Shown here: positions 1-7,358 of the stretch, piece by piece
Layout: each line of letters begins with the position of its first letter
How positions within the stretch are numbered: the first letter of the stretch is position 1
Origin: Gracilaria caudata
Taxonomy: Eukaryota > Rhodophyta > Florideophyceae > Gracilariales > Gracilariaceae
Direction: 5' to 3'
DNA length: 17,751 nt
NCBI GenBank assembly: GCA_030374735.1
Contig: JASCIV010000515.1
Coordinates: forward strand, 1-17,751
Made by a program: the position numbers and the translations under genes
Notes under the pieces: model-generated
What the model saw: the letters and a program-made list of their open reading frames with translations, nothing else
Told to the model about the DNA's origin: nothing
Database searches by the model: none

Positions 1-1
1 G

Positions 2-646
2 GGATCGGTTGACAAAACGGTGCGTGTGTGGGACGCTGAAAGTGGCCACTCCGTCGGGCAGCCGCTGCAAGGTCACGGTAGTTGGGTGGAGTGCGTGGCA
101 CTTAGCGCGGACGGCACTCGCATCGTGTCGGGATCGCGCGACAAGACACTTCGCGTGTGGGACGCTGAAAGTGGCCAGTCCGTGGGGCAGCCGCTGCAAG
201 GTCACAGTGATGATGTGACGTGCGTGGCACTTAGCGCGGACGGCACTCGCATCGTGTCGGGATCGGGGGACAAAACGGTGCGTGTGTGGGACGCTGAAAG
301 TGGCGACTGCGTGGGGCAGCCGCTGCAAGGTCACCGTGAAACAGTGATGTGCGTGGCACTTAGCGCGGACGGCACTCGCATCGTGTCGGGATCGTGGGAC
401 AAAACGGTGCGTGTGTGGGACGCTGAAAGTGGCCACTCCGTCGGGCAGCCGCTGCAAGGTCACAGTGAAGCAGTGACGCGCGTGGCTCTTAGCGCGGACG
501 GCACTCGCATCGTGTCGGGATCGTGGGACAAAACGGTACGTGTGTGGGACGCTGAAAGTGGCCACTCCATCGGGCAGCCGCTGCAAGGTCACAATGGTTG
601 GGTGGAGTGCGTGGCACTTAGCGCGGACGGCACTCGCATCGTGTCG
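2..646 (+). repeat. Five tandem 129-bp WD40-coding units
   Basis: Units start at 2, 131, 260, 389 and 518, exactly 129 bp apart, and keep the reading frame. The block GACGCTGAAAGTGGC recurs at 32, 161, 290, 419 and 548. Differences cluster at unit residues 3, 16-18, 26-28 and 30-31. Confidence 0.97.
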
Positions 647-922
647 GGCGATTGGGAACGGCAAAGGCTGTGGGTGTTGAACACGCATGACGCAGAGTGT
701 GTGCTCACTTCAAGTGAGGGCGCATGGCAGACCACTCTCGACACGCTCGAGCTCACTTGGTCGTCGAACGCACCTCTCGGAACACCAACGCGGACGGTGA
801 CCTACCGCGCAGAGGACGATTGTGAAATCACGCTGGGCACCTGCGAAGAAGAAGTGCGAAATGTTAATGGCGGGGATGTGTATTTTACAGACTACTTTAC
901 GTCGTGCAGAATTGTTCGTTGA
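2..922 (+). CDS. WD40-repeat protein, 3' part (5' end outside window)
   Basis: The reading frame is open from the left edge, so the true start lies outside the window; it ends at a TGA (920-922). It encodes five complete 43-residue WD40 units, each with the pattern GSxDKTVRVWDAESG, then GQPLQGH, then VALSADGTRIVS. A sixth divergent blade (GDWERQRLW) and about 80 residues without recognisable repeats follow. WD40 repeats fold into a beta-propeller that binds other molecules. Propellers this uniform are typical of the C-terminal sensor part of STAND/NLR-type (NACHT-WD40) proteins in fungi and some other microbes. Whether an N-terminal NACHT or other signalling domain exists cannot be seen here. 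Silent positions are almost identical between units while a few surface codons differ, which points to recent unit exchange. The WD40 call is certain; the NLR-type role is inference. Confidence 0.93.
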   Translation, partial: GSVDKTVRVWDAESGHSVGQPLQGHGSWVECVALSADGTRIVSGSRDKTLRVWDAESGQSVGQPLQGHSDDVTCVALSADGTRIVSGSGDKTVRVWDAESGDCVGQPLQGHRETVMCVALSADGTRIVSGSWDKTVRVWDAESGHSVGQPLQGHSEAVTRVALSADGTRIVSGSWDKTVRVWDAESGHSIGQPLQGHNGWVECVALSADGTRIVSGDWERQRLWVLNTHDAECVLTSSEGAWQTTLDTLELTWSSNAPLGTPTRTVTYRAEDDCEITLGTCEEEVRNVNGGDVYFTDYFTSCRIVR

Positions 923-1798
923 TGCGAGGTTTTGCACATGTGAAGAAAGATGTTGGGTGCGTGGCGTGGAATGGGACGTTGCTGCTGCTGCAGTGTCTCC
1001 CTCGAGAGGGTGGTACGCGTGCGAAAGCGAAAAACGCGGCGGGGTGCAACACATGGGCACAGCGACAATAGCTTGTTGGCGAACATGAAACAAAAAGCGA
1101 ACGCCAGAATGTCGTTGATGAACTGGTGCGCGGGAGATGGGTGCTTGCGAATTGGCTTCGGCGCTCAAGAACGCACGTAGGCGGTGGTTCACACGCTGCG
1201 CACAGCGCTATTGTCTGCGCTGTCAACGCACAAACAGAGCGGCCAGAGTGGCGCGGGCGAGGTAGTGCCGCTGATGAGCATCGGGCGTGCGCGCGGCAAG
1301 CACGTGCGTTTGAGGCGGTTTGTTGCAGCTCTGCATGGCGCGCAGCGACGGGCGCGCACGGAGTATGGCCGATTGACGCATAGCGGAAGATTGGGAGCGG
1401 CGCACGTGAAGCGGGTCAGAGCGAAGGCGCAGCGGCGGGACGGTGGCGTGGCCACAGCGCATGGCCGTTGACGCTCAAGGCGCTCACTGGACATGCGAAA
1501 TCAACAAGCGGCTCACGACGCCTCTGTGATGCAAAGTGCGGCACCGCACGCCAGCTCGGTGATGCCGGCAGCTCGGCGAGCAGGGCAAGTTCGTCATCAA
1601 AAGCTGTGCCTTTTGTCGCCTCCAAAAAACGCCCACGCAGTCGCGCCGTCATCTTAAGAATCTGTTTAGTCGGACGCCTTTTACAAGACCATGTGAACGA
1701 TGTGGAGTGAAAAGGCAACTCTTTCTGTTGTCTTTGAAGCTGTGCTTCAGAAACAATTTGACCGAAACGACCCCACTGGTCTACCTAGCAAGAAGAGG
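923..1798. other. Gene-poor interval after the WD40 gene
   Basis: GC-rich DNA with several overlapping short open frames on both strands. None has a recognisable domain and several lack an ATG start. I see no tRNA, rRNA or transposon ends. It may hold the 3' UTR of the WD40 gene or decayed coding sequence. CACGTAGGCGGTG at 1174-1186 recurs at 8318-8330. Confidence 0.4.
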
Positions 1799-2024
1799 TT
1801 CTCGAAAGGGGAAGGAGGGGGGGAGTAACATTGAGGTCTTCTCCCCATGATCTCGAAACGGGCGGTGGAAGCCGTATGCAACGAACACCCACCCTCTCAA
1901 ACAATCAATGAAGTGGAGATAACAGTTTTTCTATAACATTCCAGAAACTTCCATTTTTCTTATACAGACTTCGCGAAGTCTTTCTAGTCTAGACAAAGCC
2001 ATGGTTCAAAGCGACTGAAAGTTC
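1799..2024 (+). promoter_or_regulatory. Heat-shock-element cluster upstream of the first sHSP gene
   Basis: Heat-shock factor binds inverted GAA/TTC units spaced by two bases. This region has a perfect three-unit site TTCcaGAAacTTC (1939-1951) and two-unit sites TTCtcGAA (1799-1806), TTCgcGAA (1970-1977) and GAAagTTC (2017-2024). The third lies in a perfect 16-bp palindrome, AGACTTCGCGAAGTCT (1966-1981). The sites sit about 150-380 bp before the ATG at 2176, which fits heat-inducible transcription. No clear TATA box was found. Confidence 0.75.
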
Positions 2025-2175
2025 TACAGCTTCTATCGAAAACGTATTTAGGCATCTCCCCCAATCTCCCTGCCCTCCACCCGCGTTTCTCAGACCTCCA
2101 ACTCAACATACAACCTCAACAAACACGACAAGCTTTGACTTTCAACTACTATTCTTTGCATCACACAGTGCAGTA

Positions 2176-2676
2176 ATGTCGCTCACCCGCTCTGCATTCA
2201 CGGAACCATTGTTCCCGTTCTCGTTCGCCAACCGAGAACTTCGCATGCTCCGTCAACTGGCCGATCAAATGGAGAACAGTTTCAAGTCTGCAGACGGCAC
2301 TCATCACCACGTGCCAAACTACGAATTTCAGCGAGATGAGGACAACATTCATCTGGAAGTGGAATTACCTGGCGTGCGTCGGGAACACATAGACATTGAA
2401 CTGCGCGGGTCTAATCTGCATATCGCTGGACGTCGCTTCAAGACGAGCGGCGTGACGGTTGAGGAACAGACTGAAGGCACGGAGCAGAACGACGATAGTA
2501 ACGTACAGATGAGTGAGGGAAAGAAGGCTGGCTTGGTGTACGAGTTGGCTGTAAAGGTTGGAGAGAACGTGGATGAAGGAGGGATCAAGGCAGATCATCG
2601 CGATGGGATGCTGAGGATGGTGATTCCGATCAAGAAGGCGACTGGCGGTCGTAAAATTGCTATTACGCAAGGCTAA
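2176..2676 (+). CDS. Small heat-shock protein (Hsp20/alpha-crystallin family)
   Basis: A 166-residue protein starting at the first ATG after the heat-shock-element region. Residues 1-45 form a variable N-terminal arm rich in Phe and Met. The alpha-crystallin domain spans about residues 48-163: the conserved ELPGV is at 63-67, the DGMLRMVIPI strand at 143-152, and the C-terminal I-x-I motif (IAI) at 161-163. An acidic, Gln-rich insertion (about 92-115) sits where the dimerisation loop of plant and bacterial type sHSPs lies. Such proteins form oligomers that hold unfolding proteins without ATP. No targeting signal is evident, so a cytosolic location is likely. The gene converges on a second sHSP gene with about 100 bp between the stops. 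The upstream heat-shock elements suggest strong heat induction. Confidence 0.95.
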   Translation: MSLTRSAFTEPLFPFSFANRELRMLRQLADQMENSFKSADGTHHHVPNYEFQRDEDNIHLEVELPGVRREHIDIELRGSNLHIAGRRFKTSGVTVEEQTEGTEQNDDSNVQMSEGKKAGLVYELAVKVGENVDEGGIKADHRDGMLRMVIPIKKATGGRKIAITQG

Positions 2677-2777
2677 GTTGGCAGTTTCGGTGGCGGACCT
2701 GGTTCGAAACTGAGCAATGAGTAGTTTGTTTTACCAATAGATGCGTCGCTAGAGTAAAAAGAAAGATTTGTAGTGTG

Positions 2778-3227
2778 TCATGAGTCTATTGTAATCTTGC
2801 GCGAAGCGGTGCTGGTGACGAGCGGAATATCAATGGTGAGAACGCCATCCTCGTAGCTGCAGACGCGCACAGCATCCGCATCAGCGTCATGTCTCATCCT
2901 CATCTGCAGCGAGTAAACAAAAGCCGGTTCACTGGAGCATTGCTGCGCGTGATCAGCAGCACCGGCAGTTGGGGTGGAAAGCTTGCTGACGCGGAATCGT
3001 TTGGCAGCCAAGACGAGATGGTTGTCAAAAATCTCCAACGAGATATCGTGCTTGAGGACGCCGGGCAATTCAACCTGAACGTAGATGTTGTGCTGGTAGA
3101 CCTGGTGATGGTAGACAGGCTCGATGACGGGAGGGGTGGTGGAATGCTTCTGAGAGAGCAGCGCGGCGTGCGAATGAGGCGCGAACGGATTGCGCGGCGC
3201 GTGTGATTGAGAGTTTGCGGCGAACAT
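2778..3227 (-). CDS. Small heat-shock protein (Hsp20/alpha-crystallin family), second copy
   Basis: A 149-residue protein with its ATG at 3227 on the minus strand. The N-terminal 40 residues are rich in His, Ala, Ser and Pro. The alpha-crystallin domain follows with ELPGV at 53-57, DGVLTIDIPL at 127-136 and the C-terminal I-x-I motif (ITI) at 145-147. It is related to but clearly diverged from the convergent sHSP at 2176-2676; the loop between the two halves is different (Ala/Ser-rich here, acidic there). Unlike its partner I see no heat-shock element in the 247 bp upstream, only an inverted CCAAT (ATTGG, 3349-3353), so it may be regulated differently. Expected role is an ATP-independent holdase, probably cytosolic. 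Confidence 0.93.
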   Translation of the reverse strand: MFAANSQSHAPRNPFAPHSHAALLSQKHSTTPPVIEPVYHHQVYQHNIYVQVELPGVLKHDISLEIFDNHLVLAAKRFRVSKLSTPTAGAADHAQQCSSEPAFVYSLQMRMRHDADADAVRVCSYEDGVLTIDIPLVTSTASRKITIDS

Positions 3228-3474
3228 GGCGACGAAGGACGACAGGCAACGGAGGTGCGAATCGGCGGGTGGGACAGCGCGAGGCGTCGAGATGACGTTT
3301 GTTGTTGTTACAGAAAAGGCGCAGCGTTGCGCTTTTTCGGCACTTGTGATTGGATGATGCCAAATTGAGCAGCTCTGCTTTCCGCGCGTCGATCATGTGC
3401 AACGTGCCCTTCTTTTGATTCAGCCGCCACCCATCGCAGACGCCCGTCTGCATGCGCTCGTCCGCTACGGCACG

Positions 3475-4014
3475 ATGGGCGCGTGCGCGACGCAGGCGTT
3501 CCTGCTCTCTCTGCGACTGCACGGTCTGCACGCGTACGTGCCGCGCTTCGAACAGGCCGCCCTGCCACACTCCATGCTGCAATCGCTCACCAACGTCGAG
3601 CTTCGCGAAGACCTTCACATCCGCTCTCTCGCGCATCGCCGTCGCATCCTGCAGCTGCTTCGTCCCCCGCATCGCGTCAACATGCTGCCCATGTTCGGCG
3701 AGATTCTGGTGTTACTTTCCAATGTGCGCACGCTCCACTCGTGGCTAGCGACGGCGTTCCAACTGGTAGCGTTCTCGTTCGCGGTGGCGCGGCTGAGCGT
3801 GCTGCGCGACGCTCGGCTGGTGGACACGTTCGCGATTTGCATGGCCATGGCGGCGATGCTTCACGCCGTGCTCGGCGCGCATCGATACGTTTCGCTGGTG
3901 AGAAGCGTCCGCCATCACACGCACTTCCAGCCCGACCGTGTCGGCGTGCTGCTGGCGGCGCTCGTCTCACTCGCCACCGCTGCTCTCATCGTCACCTCCA
4001 TCGTCGTGCGTTAG
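3475..4014 (+). CDS. SAM domain-DUF202 membrane protein
   Basis: A 179-residue protein, using the first ATG of the frame (3475); the frame is open a little further upstream but has no earlier ATG. Residues 6-62 look like a SAM domain (FLLSLRLHGLHAYVPRFEQ then LTNVELREDLHI and a final helix RRRILQLL), usually a protein-protein interaction fold. Residues 80-179 resemble the DUF202 family (bacterial YidH-like and the membrane part of VTC-type proteins): NVRTLHSWLATAFQLVAFSFAVARL is the typical first segment, followed by a second hydrophobic helix ending GAHRY (about 117-138), the FQPDR motif (151-155) and a third helix (156-178). Three membrane spans are therefore likely, with the SAM domain on one face. 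It is divergent from the sHSP gene at 2778-3227. Function is unknown; TAG is used as its stop codon. Confidence 0.72.
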   Translation: MGACATQAFLLSLRLHGLHAYVPRFEQAALPHSMLQSLTNVELREDLHIRSLAHRRRILQLLRPPHRVNMLPMFGEILVLLSNVRTLHSWLATAFQLVAFSFAVARLSVLRDARLVDTFAICMAMAAMLHAVLGAHRYVSLVRSVRHHTHFQPDRVGVLLAALVSLATAALIVTSIVVR

Positions 4015-4126
4015 AGCGCACAGAAGCGCGCTTTACAGTGTCAGCATCAAATGCAAATGGGCGCGTTGCTGTGGATAAGGTTAGCCAACTGTACAGTGCG
4101 CTATCGAACGACGTCAACGCCCCTCA

Positions 4127-4144
4127 GCGCGCGCGCGCGCGCGC
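4127..4144 (+). repeat. (GC)9 dinucleotide run
   Basis: Nine uninterrupted GC dinucleotides about 150 bp upstream of the start of the 934-residue gene. Alternating GC runs can adopt Z-DNA, so this may mark its promoter. Confidence 0.85.
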
Positions 4145-4146
4145 AC

Positions 4147-4292
4147 CACCCTTGGCGCACCCGTGCCACTCGTCCGTCCCCGTTCCCTATCGCCCCCTGT
4201 CGTCGCGCCCTCCTCTTCGCCCCTCCGTCTCCCTGTTGGTCAGCACCCCGTCCGCCCCTCCCCTCCCTCTCCCCTTCCTCCCCCCAAAAAAA
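4147..4292 (+). promoter_or_regulatory. Pyrimidine-rich leader with C-tract cluster and A-run before ATG
   Basis: Almost pure C/T from about 4147 to 4285, ending in C-tracts at 4255-4258, 4260-4263, 4265-4267, 4271-4274 and 4280-4285, then a run of eight A residues that includes the A of the ATG at 4293. The opposite strand satisfies the usual G-quadruplex pattern. It probably forms the core promoter and 5' UTR of the next gene. Confidence 0.55.
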
Positions 4293-7097
4293 ATGGCGGT
4301 GGCCGTGCCAAACACTCGTCCGCTTCTCAGTCGTTCCGAAATCGATCACATTTTGCAATCGCTCACACAGACGCCCGCTCAAATCCTGGGCGACGCCGTG
4401 TTGTCACCGCTTCCGCCAAAACGCGAGCGCCGCTCTCGACTTTCGTATCAAGCTGCGTTGGCTATTGCGCGTTCGTACAGTCTACCCGCTACTGTGTTGG
4501 GCGAGAATCCGCTTCCCAGTGAACTGCCGCCTAAACGAGCGCGCAAACGCCCGCTTGCTGCGCATGATGACCATCCTGATGACGCGAGACTCAAGAGAAG
4601 GAAGAAGCAACCTGCGTTTCCGTCTCTTTCTTCTACACCGCTTTCAAACAGCAATCATTCCACGTCCAACGCGAAAAAGGGCGACAATCGCAAGCTAAAA
4701 GCCGAACCTTCTGCTCACAAACCACTCAAAGTCACCGTCAAACTCCCGAAAAACACTGAAACTTCTTTTCGTTCCATCTCTCCAGCCGAACAACAACAAC
4801 AACAGCTTCCTACCAAGCCCAAGTCCGAAAAACCCACAAAGTCTTCGTCAAAATCACGTTCCAAACCCGCTCGCCGAGACAAGGACAAACTTCCACTTCG
4901 TTCCTCTCCAACCCCACCCCCAGATCTCACCGAGCTCAACTCCCACAACAAACGTCGCGTCTCCCCCGCGCCACTGTCCGACGCCCACGACGTTAGAAAA
5001 GGTAACACCCGACTTTCGTTTAGGTCTTCTCCTCCACCACCCTCTGACGTGAAGGACATGCGCGCCGATGTGCACAGACCTAAATCCACGTCTTTGTCAC
5101 CGTCGTCGTCCGAACCAACCAAACCGCTGTTGCGCTCTTCTCCACTGCGACCTTCGGAGCGAAAGGACGCGAAGAAGAGTTCGGATCGATCGAGACCAAA
5201 GAATTCGTCGCTTGAATTTTCTGAGTCGAAGGATTCTGATAGAAGAAGACTCAAATCTTCACCCACTAAACACTCGGATAGCAAGGATTTGAAGAAAGAG
5301 ACTGATAAGATCAAGTCTCATAGAACTGTGTCACGCCAGAGTGACTCGAATAGCACCGTGCCAAAGTCAGCGAAGAAACCTCCCGCTTCCGTTCCTCTTA
5401 CTGGTGCTGCTCGTGTTCCCCGTTCCGAACCCGTTGCGTTCCGGTCCAGCTCCCCGGACGTCGTGAAGAAGTCCGAATCTTCAAAGCTTGTCGCTGTCAA
5501 CCGCGCTTCCTCTGGAAAAGAGCGCCGTGGCGAGAAGAATATGTCACGGAAAACCGAAGATTCTGTCGAACGTCGCCGTCGTGACGACAAGGAGCTGCCA
5601 AGAAAACGAAGGGAGAGCTCAGTTGATTCGGCTCCACCTCGTTCGAAGGTGCGCGACTCTGCGAAACGGAGGAGTAGAACGCGGGACGATGCGCTGTCTG
5701 ACGTGGACCACCCTGTGTCTCATGTGAATGAAAAGGAACGAAGTAGCGAAAAGGAGTACGACCGAGTTTCGGAGCGGGAGGTCATTCGCGCCAAGGGTAA
5801 GGAGAAAGAGCGAAAAGCTTTGCGTGATCATCGCAAGAGCATCGACAGGGACGGGGAGGTGGAAAAGAGTAGGCGTCGAGAAGAGAGAGTTCATGAACGC
5901 GATGGCTACCGTGAGAAAGACAAACATCGTGAAAGGGACTCGTTCGAAAAAGAACGTGAAAAGTATAGAGATGGAGAGCGCGAGCGTGAGCGCGAGAGGC
6001 TTCGCAGCAAGGTTGCGGAGAAGCCTAGAGAACGTGGTTTGAAGCGAGATCTCGAACGCGGTGGCGATATGGAAAAAGAGCGAGACCGAAAGACAATGCG
6101 CAAGGAGCTTGGACCCGAGTCCGATGCAGCGCACAGACGGTCTAAGGAGCGGGAAGATGTCCTCAGCTCTAAAGCTCCTCAAGCAAATCCTAGAGGTCCT
6201 CTAGGATTCAGGTCTGAACCAGCTGACAAAGTACTGGCCAAGAATAACCGTGAGGCGAAGAATGATGCTTCCGCTCCTGAGAAAGAGAAGGAGAGAACAA
6301 AAGATACAACCCCTCGAAAGTCCATGCTCAGGTTTAGGTCCAAGCCGGCTAACGCGATTAAGGAATCCTCAGGGAGCGAGTCCAAACTAGAAGTGCCTCG
6401 CAGCGTCAAAGAGGCGGCGTCTCCGGCTTCCATGCACTCTGATCCGTTGCCGCGGCCGACAAACCATCCTCCCACGGATGAGGAGCTTCGTGTTTCGGCG
6501 AAGAAACTGGAGCAACTTGGTTCTGAGCAACGCGAGCTGCTCAGTCAGTTTGACTCCCTTACCAAGCTGTGCGATGATTTCTTGTCAAAGGAAAAACATG
6601 ACGACTTTGAAGAGACTGCAAAGAGTGCATTCAATGTGCTTTTCAGATATTGTCTCAAAAAAGAAACGGAGATGCGGTTGCGAAAGCGCACGCATCGTGA
6701 GTGGATGGAAACAAGAAAAGAAACCTTGACAAAATACAAGTATCTCGCTCGCCATTTTGGACCGCGTATCACGGAGTTGGAGAAACTTGGGCGTGGGCGA
6801 ACGGCTCGCTTTTTGTCCCATCAGGTTCACAAGATTTACATTCGTATATTCATTTTGCAACGCTGCTGGAACAAAGAACAACGTAGCACGGAGGGCGAGA
6901 TGAAGTCAGTGATGAACTACTTGAACCGTGAGGGACTTTCGACCGATAAGAATAAGGTACTGACGCAGAGGAGAACGGCGTATATGGCAAACCTGGTGAA
7001 CGACTACGTGAATATTGTTTGTTTATTCGATGCGATAGTATCAGATTGGACTGACGGAGATGATCAGGCGGGGTTCGAAATGACAATGCCATTCTGA
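4293..7097 (+). CDS. Large disordered charged protein with AF4/FMR2-like C-terminal domain (tentative)
   Basis: I choose the ATG at 4293 (934 residues): it follows the pyrimidine-rich leader, has purine context and +4 G, and the frame upstream overlaps the SAM-DUF202 gene and low-complexity DNA. Residues 41-49 and 79-86 are basic clusters (PPKRERRSR, PPKRARKR) that look like nuclear localisation signals. Residues 100-480 are Ser/Pro/Lys-rich and disordered, with a short Gln run; residues 480-630 are a long Arg/Glu/Lys/Asp repeat region of the type seen in RNA-processing and transcription proteins. The only folded-looking part is helical, residues 725-930. Its order of helices (an RYCLKKETEMR segment, then HKIYIRIFILQR, then RTAYMANLVNDYVNIVCLFD) resembles the AF4/FMR2 C-terminal homology domain, which dimerises in scaffolds of the super elongation complex. 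That match is from memory of the pattern, not from a search. Eight FRSxP-like motifs recur. Nuclear location is likely; the family call is tentative. Confidence 0.85.
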   Translation: MAVAVPNTRPLLSRSEIDHILQSLTQTPAQILGDAVLSPLPPKRERRSRLSYQAALAIARSYSLPATVLGENPLPSELPPKRARKRPLAAHDDHPDDARLKRRKKQPAFPSLSSTPLSNSNHSTSNAKKGDNRKLKAEPSAHKPLKVTVKLPKNTETSFRSISPAEQQQQQLPTKPKSEKPTKSSSKSRSKPARRDKDKLPLRSSPTPPPDLTELNSHNKRRVSPAPLSDAHDVRKGNTRLSFRSSPPPPSDVKDMRADVHRPKSTSLSPSSSEPTKPLLRSSPLRPSERKDAKKSSDRSRPKNSSLEFSESKDSDRRRLKSSPTKHSDSKDLKKETDKIKSHRTVSRQSDSNSTVPKSAKKPPASVPLTGAARVPRSEPVAFRSSSPDVVKKSESSKLVAVNRASSGKERRGEKNMSRKTEDSVERRRRDDKELPRKRRESSVDSAPPRSKVRDSAKRRSRTRDDALSDVDHPVSHVNEKERSSEKEYDRVSEREVIRAKGKEKERKALRDHRKSIDRDGEVEKSRRREERVHERDGYREKDKHRERDSFEKEREKYRDGERERERERLRSKVAEKPRERGLKRDLERGGDMEKERDRKTMRKELGPESDAAHRRSKEREDVLSSKAPQANPRGPLGFRSEPADKVLAKNNREAKNDASAPEKEKERTKDTTPRKSMLRFRSKPANAIKESSGSESKLEVPRSVKEAASPASMHSDPLPRPTNHPPTDEELRVSAKKLEQLGSEQRELLSQFDSLTKLCDDFLSKEKHDDFEETAKSAFNVLFRYCLKKETEMRLRKRTHREWMETRKETLTKYKYLARHFGPRITELEKLGRGRTARFLSHQVHKIYIRIFILQRCWNKEQRSTEGEMKSVMNYLNREGLSTDKNKVLTQRRTAYMANLVNDYVNIVCLFDAIVSDWTDGDDQAGFEMTMPF

Positions 7098-7358
7098 TAC
7101 GCTGATTTTGGGCGCCCTCATGCGGGGGCTATGCTTAGTTTTTTTTGTTAACATGCTAAAAACTGATGTTGTAACTTGCAGTGTTGTGCATAGAATGAGT
7201 TGTTTCTGGTTTGTTGTGTTGTGTTGTGGAGGTACAGTTATCTGTATGCTAGATGAGCTCATCGACCAGATGCATACAGCATAGTGATGGGCAAGGCGAA
7301 AAGACGAAAAGAACCGATAAGCGTTTATGATACAGAAGACTGCCGTTGCATGAAACAG

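Noticed and set aside
710..1720. Several 80-160-residue frames in 710-1720 on both strands
   Set aside because: Overlapping each other, mostly without ATG, Arg/Ala/Cys-rich noise from GC-rich DNA; no motif supports one over another.
2697..2715. GGTTCGAAACT as a tRNA T-arm/B box
   Set aside because: The flanks do not form acceptor, D or anticodon stems; it lies in the spacer between convergent sHSP genes.
3070..3672. 200-residue minus-strand frame over the second sHSP and SAM genes
   Set aside because: It overlaps two well-supported genes, and has no recognisable domain; typical GC-rich antisense shadow.
3483..4292. N-terminal extension of the 934-residue protein (frame open from 3483)
   Set aside because: It overlaps the SAM-DUF202 gene in another frame and translates the GC run and pyrimidine tract; composition is Arg/Ala/Pro noise, and the ATG at 4293 has good context.
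4715..5314. 199-residue minus-strand frame
   Set aside because: Antisense of the Ser/Lys/Pro-rich low-complexity part of the large gene; composition mirrors it.
5619..6182. 187-residue hydrophobic minus-strand frame that looks like a membrane protein
   Set aside because: It is the antisense of the Arg/Glu/Lys repeat region; complementary codons of charged residues give Leu/Ser/Phe, so the hydrophobicity is an artefact.
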